The notes under the pieces were generated by a model. It ran no database searches. It saw nothing but the letters and a program-made list of their open reading frames with translations, and had not been told where the DNA came from. A stretch of 64,000 nucleotides of DNA from Bufo bufo (lineage: Eukaryota; Chordata; Amphibia; Anura; Bufonidae). The position numbers and the translations under genes are program-made. Below, piece after piece: positions 10,555-21,689 of the stretch (position 1 is the first letter of the stretch; every line of letters starts with the position of its first letter). The stretch is taken from positions 688,133,257 through 688,197,256 of the forward strand of contig NC_053391.1 in NCBI RefSeq assembly GCF_905171765.1, written 5' to 3'.

Positions 10555-12188
10555 TAATTGTATTCAGGGCTGTGCAGGGGTGCAGGGCTGGAGACTAAAT
10601 TGACTCCCCCTGCAGGTATAGCAGAGCTCCGCTTGAGGCTATCTCCTCACTTTGCCTCATCAGTGGTGCGCCCCTCGTTTTTTTGTGGCAGCAGTTCCTA
10701 CAATGCTCTGCCCTCGTTCTCCACCATATGTGACAACCAGTCTTCTGGGATTACTTTTTCCTGGTGTAAAAAGCACGATGTAGTATGGTTGTTTGCAAAA
10801 TGTGGACTCACAAGACAAGAAACACCTTTAGATTGACCTCCTCGACAGTCTTACAGTATCAAGTTGCATTGAAAGCAAATTTATGAATACTTGTCCAAAC
10901 GCTAACAACACAAGTCTGGGCTACCTGGACAAGTCTGGGCTAATCTTAGTCCAGTCGAGCAACACAACCAGCTATACATGAAGCTTCCTTACACAGGGTA
11001 TCCAGTGTCCTCTCCAGGGGTGGACTGGCCATAGACCCTACAGGGAAATTTTCTGGTGCGCTGACGTCCTGGCCAGGTACATAATCATCTGATGTTCTCA
11101 GCATTATTTACTATATATAGCCTTCTGAATTCTAACAGTTGTGTACTGTGGCGAGAGCTACAATATTTTGTCCTGCCGAGGTGTATTTGGTTCTGTTGAG
11201 GCAGTAGTTTATGCTACACTGTGGTATATGGTGCTGCTGGGGGAGTATATTGTGCTGCACTACGATGTTGCTGGCCCCACCTACTTCTGCTGTCCCTATC
11301 TACTTGTGTTGCCCCACATTCTGTCAATTTGGACCCACCTACAAATCTTTTAGGTTTTTCTTTCCAGGGCCATTTTAAGTTCCAAATCTGTCCCTGGTCC
11401 TCTCAAAGATTATGGATTTCCACCAACCTGACGGAGCAAGGAAGAACAGCACACTAGGCCAGGAGAGATCTTCAAGAATTAGTCTAGAGTGCTAAGATTC
11501 AACCCTTGTGTGAGCATCTGGGGTTATGGGTTGTATTAATCACCTAGGCAGCATAACGATGCAACTGTCTTTATTATTTCGTCCACAATTATACAGCACA
11601 AGCAATTAAATGCCCGGACGAGCTGCACCCCTGGACACTCTGGCGGACACCTTCCGAGACCCAGTGTACAATGTCCCGAGCTGGGACCTGTAGTTCCACT
11701 GCCCCATACCAGGCTCTACAACTGTCTCCCAATGTTTTAGGTTGGCCCACAGCTTTAGTATCACCCACAGGTATATCTTGCAGTCACAGGCGATGCTTAT
11801 CCAGACCACGGACACCAAGACATAAGCACATGGATAAAACTCCAACCATGAAAAACCCCATCATCCCCCAGTCAGTTTGCTAAGTACTCCAACGAGGCCC
11901 CGGTTTAGGGCTTGTGGCCCTGGGAACACCGTCCCCAATGGTAAATGTGCATTGGTGGATGTATTTCCCTGAGGCCAAGCCCTTCACTTGAGACTACACA
12001 TGAAACCTTCTCTGGGGACAACACAGATTCTATCCGTCACCATCCACATAATGGGAGTAGTGGCTAGAATAACAATTACTTAATTGAAGCCCCCGAGACA
12101 ATAACTAGGCTAATGGAATGATTACCAATCTAATGCCTGGCTTTATGTGACTCCAGGGTCTGGATAAACATGGCGAGTGTATATGTGA
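10555..12188. other. noncoding stretch, nothing recognised
   Basis: I see no open frame with recognisable content. A simple TG/CT-rich part at about 11130-11320, with repeated TGTGCTGC and GGTATATGG motifs, looks like degraded repeat. The whole stretch recurs in copy B at 51817-53450. Confidence 0.5.
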
Positions 12189-12193
12189 ACTAT

Positions 12194-13176
12194 TGTCACG
12201 GCCTCGGTGTTGTTCGCCATGACACGTTTGTTCTACATGCTGGATGCCAGGGGCAACGTGTCTTTATTCAGCATGTGTGTGCAGAGCCCCTTATATCCTG
12301 GTTCCTTCCCTGTCTGGTGCTGGAGGGGTTAATTCCCTGGCTAGGTGTGTTCTGGCTGTGGCCTCAGGGCTCCATTTATTCTGGTGCTGTGAGCTTGAGG
12401 TCAGTTGTACTCCAGTGTTGGTGTGTGCTGGAGTTATGCTCCTGTCCTGGATAATCCATCTGTCCAGTGGGAGGGCCACCTAGTTAGACATCGATGTCTC
12501 CCCGATGTCATCTTAATGTCTCCCTTGTATTCTACCCTACCTTCCCTATTTTATGTGTGGTGTTGTTTGTATGGGTAGGTGTTTTATGTCTAGTCGTTGT
12601 TACATGTCTGGTGGTGTTTGTTGTCCAGCATGTTTGCTAGAAATTACCCTTACTATCTGTGCTTCCTCCGGAAGGGGGTGTCAGGTTTCTCCGGAGTGGG
12701 AACTACAAGTCTGTATGCAGCAAATAACTGGACTGCTGGATACCTGTGTGTGTTGTTGGTACGGGGTCCTGTATGGTGTGTGGGCTCCAGTACTTTTGCA
12801 CGGGTTCCAGTCTTGTGGCTGCGGCAATTAAGTGTGTTGTTCTTTGTTCTTACCTGCCGATCCAGTTGCTGCTTACGGTCTCCACTTTTTCCCTGCATCT
12901 AGGCCGTTTGAGACTCCTGTTAATCTGTGTCTGGGATGAACAGGTCGTCTCAGCCCTTTCTCTATTTGAGGGATTATCAGCACGACTCAGGGTCCTAGGT
13001 TACTCGGTATGAGCCGTCCTTCCATTCAGGCTCGCTCATACGGTTAGGAGTCAGGGCGAGGATTAGGGAAGCAATAGGAGGTGACCTGCTCCCTGATCCC
13101 GGCATCCAGGCCTAGTTGTATTCCTGCTTGTTCCTTATTGTACGGTGGGGAGTTTCCCCCACTCCCCACTGTGATA
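12194..13176 (+). mobile_element. solo LTR with 5-bp target duplication, copy A
   Basis: A 983-bp repeat from TGTCACGGCC to CACTGTGATA (final CA decayed to TA), flanked on both sides by ACTAT (12189-12193 and 13177-13181). No internal region lies between LTRs, so it is a solo LTR left by recombination. The counterpart in copy B, 53456-54482, has the same target repeats, so the insertion pre-dates the duplication. Confidence 0.88.
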
Positions 13177-13489
13177 ACTATGTCTCCCACGGCATCCCTC
13201 CCAAATTTCCCAGTGAAGCCACAGGGTCTGGAGATTCAGGGAGTCCAGAAGGGAAACTCCTCTGGTCCTACATTCCCGATGCACTACCACGATACATTAA
13301 CAAACTTTACATGCACCTTAAAATACCACAAAAAGAATACACCTTATGAAACAGTAATCTTTAGTCAGCTCTTCACATTCATCCCCCACTTTTTCATCAC
13401 GGTAAGCGCTGTGCTATAGGTCATGGAATTGTTTCTTGTAGTTTTTATTGTCCATCTACTTCTGGTGGTGAGTACTTGGGTTAGAGTCC

Positions 13490-13860
13490 TCCTCAGTTTG
13501 TCTCGATAAGCCATCGGCATTGCCATGGACTTTACCCTTTTTGTGGCAAATGATAAAGTTAAAAGGTTGCAATGCCAGGCTCTATCGTAACAATCCCCCG
13601 TTCTCCCCTGCCACCCGATGTAGCCAGCTTGATGGATTGTGGTCTGTTATTACAGAGAATTTCTTCCCGTACACATACGGTAACAGTTTTTAAGTGCCCA
13701 GACAATGGCCAGGCATTTTTTCTCTATGGTGGCATATGCTTTCTTCCTGTCTAACAGTTTCCTTGAGAGATACACCACCAGGTGTTCCTGACCTTTACCA
13801 TCCACCTGACTGAGGACTGCCCCCAACACTTGTCTGGCGCATCAGTCTGCACAAGAAATC
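13490..13860 (-). pseudogene. RNase H remnant of a Ty3/gypsy pol, copy A
   Basis: The minus strand encodes VITDHNPSSWLHRVAGENGG, a TAG stop, then QPFNFIICHKKGKVHGNADG and LSRQ. These are the end of the RNase H domain and the connection to integrase typical of vertebrate gypsy Pol. Upstream, matches to DGKGQEH, YLSRKLL and LAIVWALK occur in shifted frames. No RT or integrase is attached. It is a decayed fragment not obviously related to gypsy element 1, and it is duplicated at 54770-55140. Confidence 0.75.
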
Positions 13861-14037
13861 TCTTTGTATAATTGGGCACAGCCAGCACAGGGGCCCAGTA
13901 ACCCTCACAGCCAGCTCTTCACTCCTTACCATACTGTTTTCTCAGCGTACACTATGAACCTGGGACACACAGACCCCATCACTGATTTTTCCATCTAAAG
14001 TACAGTGATGGAAAGATAATGGAAAATCTATAAGATG

Positions 14038-14039
14038 AT

Positions 14040-14080
<41 letters not shown>

Positions 14081-14081
14081 T
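14038..14081. repeat. (GATA)n microsatellite, copy A
   Basis: About ten GATA/ATAG units in a row. The equivalent place in copy B (about 55316-55349) is shorter and interrupted. Confidence 0.95.
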
Positions 14082-14519
14082 AGTAATCTGTACCGTGATC
14101 CAGGGTAAAATGTCCGGGATGCAGAGAATATTTCATCACTCTCTAGGATATCAGAGAAAGAATTCAGCAATTTATTCTCAATCAATATCATACATGTCAT
14201 TCCAGATATTTATAACGTGATCAATTATGTGCAATTACATATACAGAGCATAAAAAAGTGAAATACAATAAATGATGAAATATATAAAAGTGCTGAGCAG
14301 AGTCACAATCTCATAATCTGTATTTAGTGTTACCCCTTCCTGACACAGACACTTTTCCTTTTTTCACGTAACTTTTTTTTTTTTTCCCATTCATATCGCT
14401 GCATGAGGGTTTTTTTTTTTTTTTGCTGTATAAATTGTACTTCTAATGGCACCACTTAATATTCCATATGATGTAGCTGGGAGCTGGAAAATAAATCTAA
14501 CATGATAACACTGTAAACA

Positions 14520-15047
14520 TAATCACACTATGGAGGTCTCTACTGTAAGAGCAGTCACAGTATGGAGGTCTCTACTGTAAGAGCGGTCACACTATGGAGG
14601 TCTCTACTGTAAGAGCAGTCACACTATGGAGGTCTCTACTGTAAGAGCAGTCACAGTATGGAGGTCTCTACTGTAAGAGCAGTCACAGTATGAAGGATTC
14701 TACTGTAAGAGCGGACACACTATAGAGGTCTCTACTGTAAGAGCAGTCACAGTATGGAGGTCTCTACTGTAAGAGCAATCACACTATGGAGGTCTCTACT
14801 GTAAGAGCAGTCACAGTATGAAGGATTCTCCTGTAAGAGCGGTCACACTATGGAGGTTTCTACTGTAAGAGCAGTCACACTATGGAGGTCTCTACTGTAA
14901 GAGCAGTCACACTATGGAGGTCTCTACTGTAAGAGCAGTCACACTATGGAGGTCTCTACTGTAAGAGCAGTCACACTATGGAGATCTCTACTGTAAGAGC
15001 AAACACACTATGGAGGTTTTTACTGTAAGAGCATTCACACTATGTAG
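14520..15047. repeat. 32-bp minisatellite, copy A (about 17 units)
   Basis: Tandem copies of a 32-bp unit containing TCACACTATGGAGGTCTCTA followed by CTGTAAGAGCAG. Units differ at a few positions (AGTCACAG, GGTTTCTA). The array is interrupted by the hAT element at 15056-18873 and resumes for about 100 bp after it. Copy B has about 44 units. Confidence 0.95.
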
Positions 15048-15619
15048 GTCACCACTAGAGATGAGCGAATCGAAGCTGACAAAGTGGTTTCGATCCGAAT
15101 TTCAGGAAAATTTTGATTTGCAACGAATGCAAATTTCCTTGGGCTTTGTGGTAATGAATCACAATTTTTCCTAAAATGGTGGCTATGCATGTGAGGACAT
15201 GGGACAAGGAACTCTGGGAAGGCAGGATCACCCAAACTGACATGCATGCAGTCAATCAGCAGCCAGCCAGCCCTGTGATGTCACAGCCCTATAAATACGG
15301 CGGCCATCTTTGATTCAGACATTTTCCCGCTTTCACAGTGCAGGGATAGATGTGAGAAGGCGCTAGGTACAGCAATTGGAAAAACCTCATTGTGAAAAAA
15401 AAAATTAAAAAAAGATTTATAAGTGCAGGGAAGGATAGGGAGGAAACATTTCACAGCATCTTAGTGCAGGGAGAGACGTCAGAAGGCGCTAGGGACAGTG
15501 ATAGGAAAAACCTCATGGTGGGAAAAAAAAAGTGATTTACAAGTGCAGGGAAAGATTATTTGGGGATACAAATAGCCATTATACAGCTCTGTCATTCCAG
15601 CTACTTGTCCTTAGGATGC

Positions 15620-16310
15620 AAGTGCTATATATCTGTGGAAAAAGAAAAATATATACTCAGTTTACTTCTGCAGCTATAGGTGGTGAAAGCATTTAGTGGC
15701 CTATTTCAGTACAAAAAGAAAATATATTCTCAGTTAACTTCTGCAGTTATATATGTTGACAGCGTTTAGTGGCCTATATCAATACAGAAAGAAAAATATA
15801 TACAATTACGCACTTAACTGGTGCAGTTGTTTCTGGTAAAAGCGTTTAGTGGCCTATTTCAGTACAAACATAAAAAGATATTCTCAGTTCACTTCTGCAG
15901 TTATATGTGTTGAAAGCGTTTAGTGGCCTATTTCAGTACAAATAGAAAAATATATACGTACTTCACTGTTGCAGTTATTTGCGGTAAAAGCGTTTAGTGA
16001 AGTATTTCAGCGCTAAAATAAAAAATATATTCTCAGTTCACTTCTGCAGTTATATGTGGTGAAAGCATTTAGTGCCCTATTTTTGTACAAAAAGAAAAAT
16101 ATATTCTCAGTTCACTTTTGCAGCTACCCGTATATGTGGTGAAAGCATTTAGTGGCCTATTTCAGTACAAGAAGAAAAAAATATTCTCAGTTCACTTCTG
16201 CAGCTATATATGGTGAAAGCATTTAGTGGCGTATTTCAGTAGAAAAAGAAAAATATATATGCATTTAGTGGCGTATTTCATTACAAAAAGAAAAATATAT
16301 AAGTGTCACG
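15620..16310 (+). repeat. about 74-bp subterminal tandem repeats
   Basis: Roughly nine diverged units with the core AAAATATATTCTCAGTTCAC, TTCTGCAG, GTGAAAGCATTTAGTGGCC and TATTTCAGTACAAAAAG. They lie just inside the left end of the hAT element, where such elements commonly carry repeats. Confidence 0.85.
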
Positions 16311-16789
16311 GGAGCCAGGAAACCAGACCACATGCAAACGCAGGTAAAATAAAGTCGTCTATTTAAAGGAACATAAATAAACCTTCATCAGGGACAGCGA
16401 GGTTAGGAAGAAGTCGGTCAAGTCCAATGCAGGCAGTCGTTCAAGCTGCAATCAGGCCCAAAGCTGGTAGTCATCTAAGCTGGGGTCAGGTCCAAAGCGG
16501 GTAGTCGTCCAAGCCGGGGTCAGATCCAAAGCGGGTATGTCTGCCGATGCGGGGTCGAAAGCCAGAGGAAACGTCAGCCAGGCCAGATCATACACAGGAA
16601 CACACAAGGAGCTCAGACTGCCAGAGATGCACCTTGGAGAACAAACACAAGGGCATGAACCTGAAGCAGAGCAGACTGATATAGTTAGGTGTTGCCACAT
16701 CATCACTGTGCGACGCCCAGGGAGCAGGCAGGTGATGATGGACTCAGAGGTTATAAGAGACTGCAGTCTGCATATGTCCAAAATGGCCT

Positions 16790-17235
16790 CTGTGGCCTTC
16801 TCATACTGCCATCACCTCCAGACCCTGTCATTGTGCCACTCGGTGGCCTCTTCATACTGCTGCAACCTCAAGACTCTTTTATTGTGCCACTTGGTGGCCT
16901 CCTCATACTGCCACCACCTCCAGACTCTCTCATTGTGCTACTCGGCGGCCTCCTCATACTACTGCCAACTCCAGACTTGGTCATTGTGCCACTCGGTGGT
17001 CTTATCCTGATGCTGCTGCCGCCACCTTCAGACTCTGTCATTGTGCCACTCGGTGGCCTCCCCATACTGCTGCCGCCTCCAGACTCTGTCATTGTGCCAC
17101 TATTTGGCCTCCTCATACTGCTGCCAACTCTAGACTCTGTCATTGTGCTACTCGGTGGTCTCCTCATACTGCTTCCACCTCCAGACCGTGTCATTGAGCC
17201 ACTCTGTGGTCTCCTCATGCTGCTTTCACCTCACC
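16790..17235 (+). repeat. 51-bp tandem repeat, open in frame
   Basis: About nine units of 51 bp with the core CTCCAGACTCTGTCATTGTG and CCACTCGGTGGCCTCCTCAT. Because 51 is three times 17, frames stay open on both strands (17-residue periods such as LPPPDSVIVPLGGLLIL on the plus strand). The repeat is fixed in length and low in complexity. I treat the open frames as a by-product, not a gene. Confidence 0.85.
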
Positions 17236-17755
17236 ACTATGTCATAGGTCCACTCTTTAAATTTATCACGCTGTTCCCACCCTCCCTACTCCATGACTGG
17301 GCCACTATTTTGGCTTTCGGCCTGGCTGACATCATAATTTATTTGACCTTTCTTCTGTTCTGTCAGAAAGAAGGAAATATGAGACATACAACAGATCCTC
17401 TCTGTGTAGCAGCTGTAAGGCCTGCATGGTCCCATCAGAATTGGCTTATAATTTGGTAGCCAAAAGCAGGAGTGGGTACAAGACACAAAAGACATGCAAA
17501 TATTCTATTCACGTATCATCTCTGTTTTAGATCCACTCCTGTTTTTTGCCTTTAGCAATATTGATGGATTATTGAGCAAATGCTGACCGAGTGAAGGCGG
17601 ATGCTCCACAGACAGGATCCGTTATTCTTCTGACAGATCAGAGGATGGGCAAAATAATCAGTGACCTTAACACAAACTTACTACTGACACCCGCTCCACT
17701 CTGTCGGGGGGGCTCTACTTGTATAATCATTTAATAGAACAGGTTCTGTAGACAT

Positions 17756-18317
17756 TGTAGGGATTTGCTCTGGTAGGCAGGGTAAGCGGACGCAATACAG
17801 AGGCAAAACCCCGGTTGATAAACAAAAGTCAGTGTTTATTCATACAAAAAGGCAGGAAAAAACACAATACTAGGCAGGGCCCTGGTGTTAATTCACACTG
17901 CACGAATCCTCGTGTTAATTCACACAGCAAAAGTCCGCAGAAGTCAAAGAAACACGTCACCTGGCGGTCCACAGCAGGCTTTAGGGCGCCTGGCTTCCAG
18001 CTGGCAGCTCTCATGCAGCTCTCAGCCTTGTAGTATGGTAGAAATACTCAGTTCCCAAAACACAGATCTCCACTATCACCTGGAGGTTCATTCCACACCC
18101 AGCTGAGCTGCTGGCCGGGTTTTTAAACCCCAGCCCAAAACCTGGCCTGGACGTGGGGAACAGCCACCCACCCTGCTCTTTGGCTGCTCCCAATAAGAAC
18201 CGGCCCGAATTGGCTTTTCAGCCACACTAAGAAAAAACTGTGTCAGCGAGCACTAGTTGCGACTGACATACATAATAACCGGTTCCTATCTCACCGAGGC
18301 CAGGAACCTCGGTGACA
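17756..18317 (-). mobile_element. LTR nested in the hAT element, copy A
   Basis: On the minus strand a 562-bp sequence runs from TGTCACCGAGG (18317) to AAATCCCTACA (17756). It has a TTTAAAA TATA-like box near 18115 and AATAAA before a TTTTGTTTATC stretch near 17825-17840, the layout of an LTR. I see no matching target repeat at its ends. It also occurs in copy B (59786-60322), so it is older than the duplication. Confidence 0.65.
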
Positions 18318-18588
18318 CGTACCTTTCTTCAATGACGGACCCTTGCGCCTTCCTACAACATCTATGTGGAATCAGTTGATGAGGGTGTAAAAGGAGTGCG
18401 CTTCTTCTTGACGCTAACATCGACTTGTAAGGCTGAGTGAGTTATTTGGTCAGTTTTGGCCCCGTGACCGCCCAAATAAGTGAAGTGTGCAGTGATTCTA
18501 AGACCGACCCCTGTCATCTGCATGTCATACTGACTCAAAGTATTATTTAACTACCACAGCAGACTCCCTATGTGTGTTACTGCAAGGC

Positions 18589-18772
18589 ACAGTGTTCTAC
18601 ACCACTATACAGGCACAGTGTTCTACACCACTATACAGGCACAGTGTTCTACACCACTATACAGGCACAGTGTTCTACACCACTATACAGGCACAGTGTT
18701 CTACACCACTATACAGGCACAGTGTTCTACACCGCTATACAGGCACAGTGTTCTACACCACTATAAAGGCTT
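18589..18772. repeat. 26-bp tandem repeat, copy A (about 7 units)
   Basis: Near-perfect tandem units of CACAGTGTTCTACACCACTA plus TACAGG just inside the right end of the hAT element. About nine units are present in copy B (60599-60833). Confidence 0.95.
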
Positions 18773-18881
18773 CTGCAGCCAGGAAATAGCCGTTTTTTAA
18801 CGTAATTCGCTGCCCAAAAATTTGGATCGAAGCAAATCTTTTTGAATTTATTTTAGAAATTCACTCATCTCTAGTCACTAC

Positions 18882-19481
18882 TAGAAGAGCAGTCATACAA
18901 TGGGGGTATCTATTGTACGAGAGGTCACAATAAGGAGGTCTCCATTGTAATAATCATTATACTATGGAGCTTCTTCATATGTCAGGATGGCTTTTTTTTT
19001 TTTTTTTTATCTTCCTCCGGATGAAGACTGCAGGATTGTACAGTAGGTGTAGATAGATAAAGGACTTTTGGCACCTTTTCGCTATGTTAGTTTGGATTTT
19101 GGCAGTAGGTAAGTTGTTGCCACCAAGGACATTCACTTTTTGTTCTCCAGAGATCAGCACTCATCTCGTATGAACATGTAGACCAATGCTTCACGGCTGA
19201 GCTGCTGTTTCTGCTTGTCATTATAGCACATACATGATCTGAGCCCATCAAATAGGGCAAAAATTTGGCGGCATCAAAGGTGGCATCTGTTTGTAAAACT
19301 GAAAGTCATTGAGCTCTCCAGTATGAGCACCTGTTACCTTTATCAATGGAGATTTCTTGATATTAGGACCCTGCTATCAATGTGACTCCTAGTGACTTGT
19401 CCACCAAAAACAATATCCATTTATATGAGAAGTACAGATGTTGAGAAGTGCATTCATTTGTGCAGTCCTTTATTGGAATAA
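18882..19481. other. receptor 3' flank: minisatellite tail and poly-T
   Basis: About 100 bp of decayed 32-bp minisatellite is followed by a poly-T run (about 18989-19008), then unique sequence downstream of the receptor. The TA at 18960-18961 is the unoccupied site corresponding to the Tc1 insertion in copy B. Confidence 0.75.
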
Positions 19482-20432
19482 TTATAATTTTTCCAAACCT
19501 GATTGTGGACAATTGTGACATGTTATTGAGCAATTTTTTCGTATATGTTTTCGAAAAGCTTCATCTCTGACCCCATAGATCAGTGGACTGAGGAATCTGG
19601 GCACACACGTGAACAACATGTAGTTTGTAATAATTAAGAGATACAAGTAATTGTTCACAAAGACATCAGATAGGTTGGACATGAAGGCAACCATACATAA
19701 TAAGAGTTGGAAGGCATGGAGCATCATAGTTTTACCAGCTTTAAGGGCTGAAGAACTACCGGATCCGATCTTCCTGGCAACCAGCATGACATTAATATAG
19801 GAAAATACAATGATCAAAGCGACCCCAGAGAAGCTGAATATATTGATGAAGTTGCCAATCTGGCCTAATATGGGGCTTATACTCAGCATTGGACTATCAT
19901 CACACAACACATAAAGAGAATAGAAGGTTCTGTCTGCTAAGCTCAACGATATAATGAAGCTTACAAGACATAGAGACAAACCTATAACCCAGACCCCAAG
20001 AATAGCATATTTAGCTCTCTTTGGTGTACAAAACTGTAAGCGTCTCAGTGGGAAACATATGGCTATGTAACGTTCTAGAGACATGAGGGCCAGGTTGTAT
20101 GGAGTCACTAGAAACATGCAGCCAGTCAAAGTGTTAATGATGAAACAGAGTATTAGGGGAAAGTATACAGCATGCATGTAAGACACTACAAGGAAATTTG
20201 TGAAGACGATATACAAGGTGTCGTTGATGAGCATGTGGACAAAGAAGACATATCGAGGGTCCTCCTGCATGTGAGGAGTGGTGAAGAAGACTTTCAGCAT
20301 AATGGCGATGAAGTAGAAGAAGAAGGTGAAACACAAAAAGGATATAACCAGAAAAACAGTTCGGGTGACATCATCAACCTTATAAGAGAAGATCAAGGTA
20401 ACACTTCCAAGAGCAGATGTGAAATTCTCCAT
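19482..20432 (-). CDS. odorant receptor, 131-2-like, copy A
   Basis: A single-exon, intact 316-aa rhodopsin-like receptor that would sit in the plasma membrane of olfactory neurons and signal through a G protein. I chose the ATG at 20432 because it gives the usual short N-terminus with an N-glycosylation site (NFT at residues 3-5). An in-frame ATG at 20528 would add 32 residues with no known feature. Seven hydrophobic segments are visible. TM3 ends in LMSLERYIAICFPLRR, the family's version of the DRY motif (ERY here). TM7 and the tail read FLSPLIYGVRDEAFRKHIRK, the receptor PxIYGxR signature. The fish/amphibian 131-2-like assignment rests on these motifs; ligand unknown. Copy B is its paralogue. 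Confidence 0.88.
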   Translation of the reverse strand: MENFTSALGSVTLIFSYKVDDVTRTVFLVISFLCFTFFFYFIAIMLKVFFTTPHMQEDPRYVFFVHMLINDTLYIVFTNFLVVSYMHAVYFPLILCFIINTLTGCMFLVTPYNLALMSLERYIAICFPLRRLQFCTPKRAKYAILGVWVIGLSLCLVSFIISLSLADRTFYSLYVLCDDSPMLSISPILGQIGNFINIFSFSGVALIIVFSYINVMLVARKIGSGSSSALKAGKTMMLHAFQLLLCMVAFMSNLSDVFVNNYLYLLIITNYMLFTCVPRFLSPLIYGVRDEAFRKHIRKNCSITCHNCPQSGLEKL

Positions 20433-21684
20433 TGAAATCTGGATGGCAGCAATTCTTCTAGGAGATCTCAAACAGGAGCATAATAGTGATGAGCTTGTCA
20501 GATGTCTAGAATACATAGATGTCTTCATTATTAGTGACTTAGACTTCTCTTGTGCTGCACTTACAGTACTTCTAGAATTAATATTTACCTACTGTATCAG
20601 ATTAACATCTAACCATAAAGAAGGAATAGGTGGATGACTCAAGTCCACCAGAATGGAACAGAAAAGCTTATAGAGGGGTTTCTGAGTAACAGACCCCTCC
20701 CTATGACATCTATATCACCTAATATAAAATTGGGCGTAGACCCAGGCATACTGGATCTTTTTTTGACATGTCCCCGTAGTGGTGAAGTCCATATTCTCCT
20801 ATAACAAAAGGGGTCTTTGGAGCTATACTGTCTGGCTTTAAGCTTGGAGATGGACATAGACGTTGAGAAGACTGTATTAAACTTGCCCCTTCATTCCAGC
20901 CATTGATGGGGTTCAATTTCATACTGTTAACTCTGGCCATACCTTTGTCTTCAATAACGGTCTCCAACTTATGATTCTCCAGTGCCATTTGTCTTGGATA
21001 TGGCAAAAGAAACACAAACTTGGAAGTGGTCACAAACTTCTATCATCTATATATTCAGTATCTACATATCTACATGCAAGTTAATGGATACTCACAGCAC
21101 TATAGTCAGCATTACAGTGTAGAAACATGGGGGGTGGGGTTCGACTGCTCTTCTCTGAGGTTTCTGCAGGGTGCACATATTTATAGTTGTAGGGTGAAGC
21201 TCCCAGTAGAGTCCTATAATCCTGGACTCAAGGAACCATTTATAATTATAACACCAGAGAAATAGAAAGCTATTTCAGTATCTTAGTTTCGAGGCACTAA
21301 ATTAGTCTCTGAAGAGTTTTCTCAAAGTTCCTTCACAGCCTTGGTTCTGCATGGCTCAAAAGGTGTATTTTTTAAAGGGCATTTTCAGCAGATTTGTACC
21401 TATGACACTGGCTGACCTGTTACATGTGCGCTTTGCAGCTGAAGGCATCTGTGTTGGTCAAATATTCATATGTGGCTGCATTGTTGAGAAAAGTAATGTT
21501 TTAATATATGCAAATAAGCCTGTAGGAGCAATGGGGGCTTTGCCGTTACACCTATGGGCTCTGTTCTCTCTGCAACTGCCACACTCTCTGCACCTTGATT
21601 GACAGGCCCGGGCAATGAAAACGTCATCACGCCTGGCCTTGCCAATCAAAGTGGAGAGGAAGCGTAGAAGAGAAGTAAAAGTTT
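20433..21684. other. receptor 5' flank with a dispersed-repeat-like segment
   Basis: No recognisable gene. The part at about 21350-21660 (ACACTGGCTGACCTGTTACA, then an AT-rich stretch and TTGATTGACAGGCCCGGGC) has the look of a dispersed amphibian repeat, but I cannot name it. The rest is unique-looking DNA upstream of the receptor and may hold its promoter and 5' exon. Confidence 0.45.
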
Positions 21685-21689
21685 GTAGA

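Larger units (their letters stand above)
15056..18873 (+). mobile_element. non-autonomous hAT element with 8-bp target duplication, copy A
   Basis: A 3818-bp element with inverted ends TAGAGATGAGCGAAT and ATTCACTCATCTCTA (one mismatch when paired), flanked by GTCACCAC (15048-15055) and GTCACTAC (18874-18881). It holds a promoter-like TATAAATA near 15290, about 74-bp subterminal repeats, a nested sequence starting TGTCACGGGAGCC at about 16312, a 51-bp repeat array, an LTR and a 26-bp repeat array. No transposase is encoded. Confidence 0.9.
4588..20380. repeat. segmental duplication, copy A (visible portion)
   Basis: This stretch aligns in the same orientation with 45849-64000. The offset is about 41261 at the left, 42164 after the minisatellite, and 43620 in the receptor gene. 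Both ends of the shared block are cut, in A by the gypsy body and in B by the window edge. Lesions and insertions shared by both copies (the hAT stop and deletion, the solo LTR with ACTAT target repeats, the RNase H remnant) pre-date the duplication. Differences (Tc1 in B, repeat copy number, gypsy reduced to a solo LTR in B) post-date it. Confidence 0.95.

Noticed and set aside
14520..15047. Regular 32-bp repeats that could suggest a CRISPR array
   Set aside because: The units are directly adjacent with no unique spacers, and the setting is a vertebrate genome. It is a minisatellite.
16689..17459. 256-aa open frame
   Set aside because: It consists of the 51-bp repeat in frame plus flanks. 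I list it as a repeat and raise it only as a finding.
20433..20528. Upstream ATG at 20528 as the receptor start
   Set aside because: It would add 32 residues (MKTSMYSRHL and so on) with no receptor feature. The ATG at 20432 gives the normal short N-terminus with an N-glycosylation site.
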